This document shows positions 15,643 to 20,753 of a stretch of DNA of 20,753 nt, one piece after another. A program made the translations under genes and the position numbers. The notes beneath the pieces are model-generated. The model searched no databases. It worked only from the letters and a program-made list of their open reading frames with translations, and was not told the origin of the DNA. Positions within the stretch are counted from its first letter, which is position 1; the number at the start of each line of letters is the position of its first letter. The stretch is from Bacteroidaceae bacterium (GTDB taxonomy: Bacteria; Bacteroidota; Bacteroidia; Bacteroidales; Bacteroidaceae): positions 1 through 20,753 of the forward strand of contig JAFYYO010000134.1 in the NCBI GenBank assembly GCA_017557475.1, in the 5' to 3' direction.

Positions 15643-17238
15643 CTATTCTTTGATAAAGTCGTCTTCAAGTGCGTCCTCTACCTGTGGGAAGACGGGCACA
15701 TAATCCTTCACATTGTACATGCGGAGCATCTCATCCGAAGGATTCATGTCTCTGTACGTAGCAACGAATCGTGGCGGTGTGTAGCCTCCGAGGTCTTCCT
15801 TCTTGTATTGTGCCATCTGAGCACCTGGATAGACGAAGCGGAAGTCAACGAGTCTGAGTTTCTCATGCTCGTTGGGTATCTTGAGTTTACCGTCAGTTCT
15901 GTTCGTAGTCGAACTTCCATTGGGTTCATTTCCCCAAGGATTACGCATGACGAACAAGTAGTCGGCGCCTTCGTCGGCATACATCACCGTGAAAGCATGA
16001 CCAGTAACTGTCTTCAGATCACCCATGAGGATGTCGTCCTTGCTGAAGCCGCCTACGCCAATCATGCCGTTGCTCAGGGCATAATCAACAACCATCTTAT
16101 ACTCCTCATTGTAGAGTTTGTCGCCATTGCCAAAGCTGTAGCTGTCGCCGTTGCCCGTGAAGGGAGGAGCAGCATGCTCTGTGCCGATGCCGCCAATCTT
16201 GTTGCACTTGAAGCAGGACTCCCATTTCATGAGTGCCTTCTCCATAATCGTTGCCCAGTCATACTTGTCGTTCTTGCCGCATACCTGATAGACACCGCCG
16301 TCTGAGTTACAGATTATCTTGTTATCTACAACGACATCAACAGGATTGCCTTTAGGGTCGAACATGTGTACGGTATAGTTATTGCCGTTCTTTTCGATAA
16401 GTGTCTTAATCCATTCGGGGTAGTTATAGGCGAATGAAGCAAAGACTGCACACATGCAGCAATCGCCTATGCCGTGCTGATTGACGTCCGCAGGGATAGG
16501 AGTTTGGCTGTTCATCGGATAGAGAGTAATGGTCTTGGCGATGAACTTCTTGCCATGAATCTCGTGATAAGCAGTGTCTGGTTGATTAGCAGGATTAGCA
16601 AGCCATGCAATATCATCTGCAGTAGCAGCACGATACTTCTCGAAGTGCTTGCCCATCGGCGTGCTGTTGGAGTGAGTGTCGCCTCCCTTTATGCCGCCAT
16701 TCCACACAGCTTCTCCGCTTGTAAACTGCTGACGCGTAAGATAGTTGCCGTCTTCAGGCTTGCGAGCATCTATGGCTGCCTGACGTGACTTATAGAAGTA
16801 ATAGCGTGTCGTACCCAGCCTAAGGACAAGGACTTCCCCATCATTGGCGAAAATAAAATACTTCCTTGTCGAACCACTCTCACTATTAATTGCGGTAACT
16901 GATGTGCCTGGTATGGGACCGGACTCGTCATAAGTTGCGTTGTAAATAGTTTCCGTGGATTTCGTCATCCACTTCATTCTGCCGGCAGTGAACACCAACA
17001 TCTCAACGCCGTTGTTGTTTGTCGCGCCAGAACTCGTGACTTTCCATCCGAGATACCACACACCGTCGATTTCATTTTCACCTGAACTTTGGAGGAGCTC
17101 CATGTAGTTGATCTCGTCCAAAGAGATGGTGACGATGCTTCTGTCCTTGAGCACGATGTCGAGACGGTTCTGTGCCCAGGCGATGGAACACATTGTCAGC
17201 ATCAGAAGGACTAAACTAATAAGTCGTTTTGCTTTCAT
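15643..17238 (-). CDS. secreted calpain-like (family C2) cysteine protease
   Basis: A 531-residue exported protein. A signal peptide covers about 1-22 (MKAKRLISLVLLMLTMCSIA, then WAQ). Residues 24-50 form a short beta segment (LDIVLKDRSIVTISLDEINY) common at the start of secreted Bacteroidales proteins. The protease core follows calpain order: oxyanion Gln254 and nucleophile Cys260 in NQHGIGDCCMCAVFASF, His414 in VTGHAFTVMY, and Asn433 in FVMRNPWG. The related Tpr protease of Porphyromonas gingivalis belongs to this family. Tpr is the closest named relative I can suggest, not a demonstrated ortholog. No calcium-binding EF-hand is seen. The start at 17238 gives a proper signal peptide; the longer frame from a TTG at 17322 would include the promoter. 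Substrate is unknown. Confidence 0.88.
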   Translation of the reverse strand: MKAKRLISLVLLMLTMCSIAWAQNRLDIVLKDRSIVTISLDEINYMELLQSSGENEIDGVWYLGWKVTSSGATNNNGVEMLVFTAGRMKWMTKSTETIYNATYDESGPIPGTSVTAINSESGSTRKYFIFANDGEVLVLRLGTTRYYFYKSRQAAIDARKPEDGNYLTRQQFTSGEAVWNGGIKGGDTHSNSTPMGKHFEKYRAATADDIAWLANPANQPDTAYHEIHGKKFIAKTITLYPMNSQTPIPADVNQHGIGDCCMCAVFASFAYNYPEWIKTLIEKNGNNYTVHMFDPKGNPVDVVVDNKIICNSDGGVYQVCGKNDKYDWATIMEKALMKWESCFKCNKIGGIGTEHAAPPFTGNGDSYSFGNGDKLYNEEYKMVVDYALSNGMIGVGGFSKDDILMGDLKTVTGHAFTVMYADEGADYLFVMRNPWGNEPNGSSTTNRTDGKLKIPNEHEKLRLVDFRFVYPGAQMAQYKKEDLGGYTPPRFVATYRDMNPSDEMLRMYNVKDYVPVFPQVEDALEDDFIKE

Positions 17239-17279
17239 TATTCTTACCTTTATATATGTTATCTCTGTAAACGTATCTG

Positions 17280-17287
17280 CAAATATA
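17280..17287 (-). promoter_or_regulatory. promoter -7 box for calpain-like protease
   Basis: TATATTTG on the minus strand, 41 bp upstream of the ATG at 17238, matches TAnnTTTG. The -33 region is not clear. It means the protease is transcribed separately from the methyltransferase gene. Confidence 0.6.
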
Positions 17288-17318
17288 GTACTATTTACGA
17301 TAAGTCGTACTTTCTGAC

Positions 17319-18110
17319 TCAATTATTTTCCTTAACTTTCATCTGGCGTTGTCGGACGGCCTCAAACAGGAGGATTGCGGCACTGACTGAGACATTGAGG
17401 GAATCAAGACGGCCAAGCATGGGGATGCGGATGTGTGCATCGGCTGCTTTGCGCCATTCTTCGGTCAGTCCAGTCGCTTCTGTCCCCATCACGATGGCAG
17501 TCGGGCCAGTCATCGGAGTGTCGTAGTAGAGCCGAGAATCCTGCAGTTGTGCAGTCAGTATCTGTATGCCTTTTGCCTTAAAGAAAGCGATGCATTCCTC
17601 AGTACTGCAGGCCACACAGGGAACGGTAAACAGCGCTCCGACTGCCGAACGGATGAGGTTCGGGTTGTAGAGGTCGGTAAGCGGGTCGCAAACCACAACC
17701 GCATCGGCTCCCGCAGCATCTGCACTTCGCAAGACAGCCCCGAGATTCCCAGGTTTTTCAACGCTTTCGAGCACCACGATAAGCGGCGAGTCGGACAGTT
17801 TCAGGTCGCTGAGTGTTGTCCTTCGAGCCTCCACGACAGCCACAATGCCTTCCGTTCCGCCACGATAAGCAATGCGTTCATAGACATTCCGAGCAACAGG
17901 AACGACCTCGACATCCTGTGGCAGAGAGACTTGAGCCTCGGCAATCTCTTCGCAGACAAAGGCTGTGCGGATGGTGAAGCCAGCCGAAAGACAATGCTCC
18001 ACCTCGCGACGACCTTCGACTACGAACAGTCCGTCAGCCTTCCTCTGCGCCGACTTCTGCTGAAGCAGGAGCAAATGCTTGATGCGTTGGTTCTGCGTGC
18101 TCGTTATCAC
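17319..18110 (-). CDS. SpoU/TrmH-family RNA 2'-O-methyltransferase
   Basis: A 263-residue cytoplasmic SPOUT enzyme that transfers a methyl group from S-adenosylmethionine to a ribose 2'-OH in rRNA or tRNA. The N-terminal substrate-binding domain is about 1-95 (FVVEGRREVEHCL). The knotted catalytic domain carries motif 1, EKPGNLGAVLRSA (N122, R128), motif 2, MGTEATGL at 208-215, and motif 3, LDSLNVSVSAAI (about 235-246). All three are intact. The layout resembles RlmB-like 23S rRNA methyltransferases, but the exact target cannot be read from sequence. It follows the serine hydrolase gene by 30 bp, a gap filled by a 7-bp repeat, and has no separate TAnnTTTG box, so the two may be co-transcribed. 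Confidence 0.93.
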   Translation of the reverse strand: MITSTQNQRIKHLLLLQQKSAQRKADGLFVVEGRREVEHCLSAGFTIRTAFVCEEIAEAQVSLPQDVEVVPVARNVYERIAYRGGTEGIVAVVEARRTTLSDLKLSDSPLIVVLESVEKPGNLGAVLRSADAAGADAVVVCDPLTDLYNPNLIRSAVGALFTVPCVACSTEECIAFFKAKGIQILTAQLQDSRLYYDTPMTGPTAIVMGTEATGLTEEWRKAADAHIRIPMLGRLDSLNVSVSAAILLFEAVRQRQMKVKENN

Positions 18111-18138
18111 AACTATGAACTATGGACTATGAACTATG
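18111..18138. repeat. 7-bp tandem repeat, 4 copies
   Basis: Plus-strand units aactatg, aactatg, gactatg and aactatg fill the 30-bp spacer between the serine hydrolase and methyltransferase genes almost completely. Confidence 0.75.
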
Positions 18139-18140
18139 GT

Positions 18141-19358
18141 CTATTTGGTCCTTCCAGTGTAGGCGTCGATGCCTGAAGTGTCGATTGTCTGCTCGAAGAA
18201 CTTGTTTGCGGCCTCGTTCCTTGCTTTATCCCAAGGCTGCGAACCGTTAACCTGCACAACCCAAAGCTTGAGTTGTTTCTTGTGCCAGTTGACCATGCAG
18301 TTCGTTCCCCAAGCGCCTCCGTGGCCGAACCACTCGTTCTCGCCGTCCACTTTGGGTGCGTTGAGGCCCAACGAATAACCTCCCAAGTTGTCGGGACGCG
18401 TGGTCTTTGCGAGGATGGACTTAACCGTCTCCTCCTTCAAGATACGGACACCATTGTCGCCAACGCCGAGATTCATGAGCATCTTGTAGAACTTCAGCTG
18501 GTCGAGAGCCGTTGTCCAGAGACCTGCACCTGCAGAAGCGAAGACGTGGCCGTCGTTGTAGGGACGCTGCTCCCAGCCGTTTTCGAGGCGATAGACGGCT
18601 TTCTGACCTGCCTTCACATCGTACATCTCAATCTGCTTCTTCAGTTGTTTATCGGTCGGCCAGAACCATGTGGACTTCATTCCAAGCGGGTCGAGGACCT
18701 CTTTCTTCAGGTAATCTTCCCACTTCATGCCCGTGATGACCTCGACGATAGCACCGCCAATGTCGATACCCGTATTGGAGTATTGGTCTCTCGTGCCAGG
18801 CTCGAACGAGATAGGAGAACCCGCTGCGATGGAGGCAACCTGCCTGAGAGGAGCGCCGCCAGACCATCCGCCGCCTCGAACATCACTGCGTTTCGCACTA
18901 CATTCGAAGGGGAAACCGCCAGTGTGATTGAGGACCATGCGAACCGTCAAGACGTTCTTGGCCTTGTGGAGCGTTTTGATGCCGTCCTTGTCGCTGTCCT
19001 GCACCCAAAGTTCCTTGAACTCAGGCAGATACTTCGACACGGGATCGTCGAGCGAAAGTTTGCCCTCTTCCACCAACTTAGCAATCGTCACGCCGCAGAA
19101 GCCCTTTGTCTGCGAGCACTGCATGAACACGTTGTCGAGCTTAATGGGACGCTTCTTTTCCACATCTGCATAGCCGATGCAGCAAGTTTCCTGCACGCCG
19201 TTGTTGTAGAAGATGCTGATTGCACCAGGCAGCTCGCCGCTGTCGACGTAGGGTTGAAGCGCCTCCTTGGCAAACGTAGTCTTCGAATCGATGACTTTCT
19301 TCTGGGCACTTGCACTCAGGCAAAACGTCACCAGCAAAAGGAAAAACAGTTTCTTCAT
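18141..19358 (-). CDS. exported serine hydrolase, class C beta-lactamase fold
   Basis: A 405-residue member of the beta-lactamase/PBP4-like/esterase group. A signal peptide covers residues 1-18 (MKKLFFLLLVTFCLSASA), so the enzyme works in the periplasm or outside. The nucleophile motif is S82-Q-T-K85 in FMQCSQTKGF, the second is Y193-S-N195 in RDQYSNTG, and the third position carries H346-G-G in WFGHGGAWG where true beta-lactamases have KTG. HGG is common in the esterase and D-aminopeptidase branch, so hydrolysis of an ester or D-amino-acid peptide is more likely than antibiotic resistance. This is inference from motifs. It has its own promoter. Confidence 0.92.
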   Translation of the reverse strand: MKKLFFLLLVTFCLSASAQKKVIDSKTTFAKEALQPYVDSGELPGAISIFYNNGVQETCCIGYADVEKKRPIKLDNVFMQCSQTKGFCGVTIAKLVEEGKLSLDDPVSKYLPEFKELWVQDSDKDGIKTLHKAKNVLTVRMVLNHTGGFPFECSAKRSDVRGGGWSGGAPLRQVASIAAGSPISFEPGTRDQYSNTGIDIGGAIVEVITGMKWEDYLKKEVLDPLGMKSTWFWPTDKQLKKQIEMYDVKAGQKAVYRLENGWEQRPYNDGHVFASAGAGLWTTALDQLKFYKMLMNLGVGDNGVRILKEETVKSILAKTTRPDNLGGYSLGLNAPKVDGENEWFGHGGAWGTNCMVNWHKKQLKLWVVQVNGSQPWDKARNEAANKFFEQTIDTSGIDAYTGRTK

Positions 19359-19395
19359 AATAAATAATGTATAGGGATTATCGATTATTCAAGCG

Positions 19396-19426
19396 CAAAG
19401 TTACGGAATTTTGTGCCACGAAGCAA
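19396..19426 (-). promoter_or_regulatory. promoter of serine hydrolase gene
   Basis: On the minus strand TTG (19424-19426 complement), a 20-bp spacer and TAACTTTG (19396-19403 complement) match both Bacteroidetes promoter boxes. The -7 box lies 37 bp upstream of the ATG. Confidence 0.75.
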
Positions 19427-19661
19427 GGAAAAGGCAAAAAAAATGTCGGATATTTCATACTGTCGGATCGGACATAAGCAAAGAAAATCCGATGCTCAGA
19501 ACTTTACAAATTGTCACAAAACAAGCCTTTTTACTTACACACCCATTTTTCGTTACCCCTCCAGAATCGCTTAAAATGCTTTCGGAGGCAGTTTTGTACC
19601 CTCGAGCAAAAAGAAGCGCTTAAAACGAAAGAATTTCGTAACAGTCTGAGCCACAGGCGAC

Positions 19662-19696
19662 AATTCTTAAATCTTAATTTCTAATTCTTAATTCAA
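19662..19696. repeat. 7-bp tandem repeat, 5 copies
   Basis: Plus-strand units aattctt, aaatctt, aatttct, aattctt and aattcaa. It lies in the intergenic region next to a long hairpin and not beside a gene start. Confidence 0.65.
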
Positions 19697-19698
19697 TA

Positions 19699-19735
19699 GT
19701 GCCGTTTTGCAAGGAGCACTTAGCAAAACCGGCAC
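19699..19735. repeat. long hairpin (inverted repeat)
   Basis: Arms GTGCCGTTTTGC and GCAAAACCGGCAC pair with a single bulged base around a 12-base loop. No clean T-run follows on either strand, although GTTTTT occurs about 11 bases later on the plus strand. Function is unknown; a terminator or an RNA element are possible. Confidence 0.6.
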
Positions 19736-19786
19736 CTTTCGCGTGTTTTTGCACACTTTTTGGCGTGAACTTTCGGCAGACATCAC

Positions 19787-19874
19787 ACGGGATAATTTCA
19801 AACTAGACGTGTTATGTTTGCAAACATAACGTGCCTAGTTGGACGACTTAACGTGCTTCGTTGGCAAATTAGGC
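19787..19874. repeat. 22-bp tandem array of palindromes, 4 copies (array C)
   Basis: Four units of 22 bp start at 19787, 19809, 19831 and 19853. The third and fourth carry the CCTAGTTGG and GTTGGCAAATTAGGC words of array B, so the two arrays belong to one family. The second unit contains GTTATGTTTGCAAACATAAC, a perfect 20-bp palindrome (19811-19830). Confidence 0.78.
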
Positions 19875-19953
19875 TCGTTTTGCGCCGTTTTTAGCCGTTT
19901 TTAGAAGTGTGCAATAATAGCAAAAAGAAAGTAAGACGGGCAAAAGTGCGACA

Positions 19954-19995
19954 AAACGAAAACGCCCTCGCAAGACTATTAATCTTGCGAGGGCG
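19954..19995 (-). terminator. rho-independent terminator downstream of tmRNA 3'-end copy
   Basis: Minus-strand stem CGCCCTCGCAAGA/TCTTGCGAGGGCG, 13 perfect pairs with a 7-base loop (19963-19975 with 19983-19995), followed by TTTTCGTTTT. This is the outer and stronger of two terminators behind ssrA. Confidence 0.75.
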
Positions 19996-19996
19996 A

Positions 19997-20021
19997 AACT
20001 TTGTGGAGCTGGAGGGGATTG
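19997..20021. repeat. direct repeat of tmRNA 3' end (distal copy)
   Basis: Twenty-five bases identical to 20085-20109, the end of ssrA plus seven downstream bases. With one mismatch the match extends four bases further to 19993. The position and content are those of an attachment-site duplication. Confidence 0.8.
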
Positions 20022-20044
20022 TTCCGGCTTGCCGCTTGAGTGAA

Positions 20045-20066
20045 ACGAAAAACCCTCACGAGGGTG
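20045..20066 (-). terminator. possible terminator directly after tmRNA
   Basis: Minus-strand ACCCT-cgtg-AGGGT followed by TTTTTCGTTT, about 30 bases after the tmRNA 3' end. Confidence 0.55.
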
Positions 20067-20084
20067 AAATCCCCGCAAGGGCGG

Positions 20085-20109
20085 AACTTTGTGGAGCTGG
20101 AGGGGATTG
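20085..20109. repeat. direct repeat of tmRNA 3' end (ssrA copy)
   Basis: The in-gene copy of the 25-bp repeat also found at 19997-20021, covering the 3' half of the T-arm, the acceptor strand and seven flanking bases. Confidence 0.8.
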
Positions 20110-20492
20110 AACCCTCGTCCAAACAGGGACGTCCTGTGCTTTCTACACGCTTATTCCAGCCTAGGTTTTCGTGCATCGGCAAGACCTGGACCACCAACCG
20201 ACACCTTATTCTCTAAGAGTTTCGCCTTGGAATAGAGACGTCTTCCAAGACTATTCCCGATTTTTTAGCACCGCTTGATCAAACGCTTCGGAACAACAGC
20301 TTTTGAGCGATGTCTCGTCTCAACACCTAGTGATGAGATAAAGCCAGTAACCTACTGTACTTCGGTTAGGCAGCGAGAGCGTAGTTGTTTGCGCCAATTA
20401 AATTGTTGAGAGTCTGAGATTATAGAGAGCGGCTAACAACTCTCTGCGTGCTTACACAACACCTCGACCTGCTGTCAAATCCAGTCAGCCCC
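20092..20492 (-). ncRNA. ssrA: transfer-messenger RNA (tmRNA)
   Basis: A one-piece tmRNA that rescues stalled ribosomes and tags the nascent peptide for degradation, acting with SmpB. On the minus strand the 5' end GGGGCTGACTGGATTTGACA and the 3' end GGTTCAATCCCCTCCAGCTCC form the tRNA-like acceptor (7 bp with one G-U) and T-arm. The mRNA-like part encodes G-A-N-N-Y-A-L-A-A-stop at 20366-20395, closely matching the GENNYALAA tag of Bacteroides. The discriminator base is A at 20092. The next genomic bases are CAAAG, so the CCA end is not encoded and must be added. The 401-nt length is typical. A promoter box is at 20520-20527. Confidence 0.95.
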
Positions 20493-20519
20493 GTTGTGAT
20501 GTATTCCTTAAAAGGACTG

Positions 20520-20527
20520 CAAAGGTA
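20520..20527 (-). promoter_or_regulatory. promoter -7 box for ssrA
   Basis: TACCTTTG on the minus strand, 28 bp upstream of the mature tmRNA 5' end, consistent with a short precursor trimmed by RNase P. Confidence 0.65.
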
Positions 20528-20532
20528 AGACA

Positions 20533-20567
20533 AACAATTAAAAATTAAAAATTAAAAGTGAAAATTT
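20533..20567. repeat. 7-bp tandem repeat, 5 copies
   Basis: Plus-strand units aacaatt, aaaaatt, aaaaatt, aaaagtg and aaaattt, immediately upstream of the ssrA -7 box and so across its expected -33 region. Confidence 0.65.
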
Positions 20568-20636
20568 ATCTCTTTTCTTGCGTTTTTTGCCCTTTTTAGC
20601 CTTCCCCTCCTCGTCGAAGAAGGCAGGAAGGGGGCT

Positions 20637-20753
20637 TTATTTCACTACAATCTTCCAGGTCGTCCCCTGCTTTCCGTCTGTGGCAGTCAGGATGTAAACG
20701 CCAGCAGAAGGTGCCGTCAGAGTAACGTTAGTGCCGAAGGTTGCGGCGCGTTG
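20637..20753 (-). CDS. C-terminal end of a secreted protein, partial
   Basis: The last 38 codons of a gene that continues beyond the window, ending in TAA at 20637-20639. The peptide contains TNVTLTAPSAGVYILTATD and ends TTWKIVVK. A hydrophobic GVYI strand, a short turn and a final basic strand ending KIVVK is the pattern of type A C-terminal sorting domains recognised by the type IX secretion system of Bacteroidetes, or of closely related secreted-protein tails. The rest of the protein cannot be seen. It is upstream of ssrA on the same strand, but ssrA has its own promoter. Confidence 0.75.
   Translation of the reverse strand, partial: QRAATFGTNVTLTAPSAGVYILTATDGKQGTTWKIVVK

Larger units (their letters stand above)
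19359..20091. other. 730-bp non-coding region between tmRNA and serine hydrolase genes
   Basis: No believable gene is present; short frames here lack family motifs. It contains the serine hydrolase promoter, a 7-bp repeat, a strong hairpin, a four-copy 22-bp array and a duplicate of the tmRNA 3' end with its terminator. At about 19443-19474 there is also an imperfect dyad with arms ATGTCGGAT and ATCGGACAT. Confidence 0.6.

Noticed and set aside
15547..16305. Plus-strand 252-residue open frame
   Set aside because: It crosses the terminator hairpin and the 3' part of the calpain-like gene in antisense and resembles no family.
18141..19358. Antibiotic-resistance beta-lactamase
   Set aside because: The third motif is HGG, not KTG, and the overall pattern fits esterase or peptidase relatives; resistance cannot be claimed.
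18273..19367. Plus-strand 364-residue open frame
   Set aside because: Antisense to the serine hydrolase with clear catalytic motifs; the frame shows no signal, domain or promoter.
20581..20645. Hairpin between the partial secreted-protein gene and ssrA as a terminator
   Set aside because: The stem is imperfect and on the minus strand it is followed by A-rich, not T-rich, sequence.

Overview
The window looks like a chromosomal segment of a member of the Bacteroidales, most likely Prevotellaceae. Reasons: (i) the Bacteroidetes-type -7 promoter box TAnnTTTG precedes nearly every transcription unit (seven cases) and Shine-Dalgarno sites are weak; (ii) the gene order DUF1599 - DoxX/MauE-like (BT_3928-type) - tpiA - SPOR - folE is a Bacteroidales operon; (iii) the proteins resemble Bacteroides/Prevotella families, including a secreted calpain-like protease and a partial protein with a type IX secretion-like C-terminal tail; (iv) a tmRNA encodes the tag GANNYALAA, close to the Bacteroides tag. 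Genus is an inference.

Region 1 (1-5852, all minus): an arylpyruvate/arylacetate module. Read 5'->3' it is iorA - iorB - aminotransferase - paaK - ACT-domain protein - second paaK (cut by the window start). Together these can interconvert aromatic amino acid, arylpyruvate, arylacetyl-CoA and arylacetate. IorA stops before the usual C-terminal [4Fe-4S] domain.

Region 2 (5897-9549, minus): DUF1599 - DoxX-like/thioredoxin-like membrane protein - tpiA - SPOR protein - folE, with one visible promoter upstream of DUF1599. No TAnnTTTG box separates folE from iorA, so transcription may continue into region 1.

Region 3 (9861-12576, minus): pyrB - pyrI - glyA. The 9574-9860 spacer holds a 21-bp tandem palindrome array. 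Divergent from pyrB is a class A penicillin-binding protein (12730-15072, plus).

Region 4 (15073-15642): a 570-bp non-coding stretch with a candidate small RNA (own promoter and terminator), a six-copy 22-bp palindrome array and the terminator of the following gene.

Region 5 (15643-19358, minus): secreted calpain-like cysteine protease (own promoter), SpoU/TrmH-type RNA methyltransferase, and an exported beta-lactamase-fold serine hydrolase.

Region 6 (19359-20753): about 730 bp of non-coding DNA with a second 22-bp palindrome array and several hairpins, then ssrA (tmRNA, minus) whose 3' end is duplicated 88 bp downstream, then the 3' end of a secreted-protein gene.

The most unusual signals are non-coding: spacers repeatedly contain unrelated 7-9-bp tandem repeats (3-5 copies), and three intergenic regions carry 21-22-bp arrays of palindromes. 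No CRISPR, tRNA, rRNA, transposase or phage gene was recognised.
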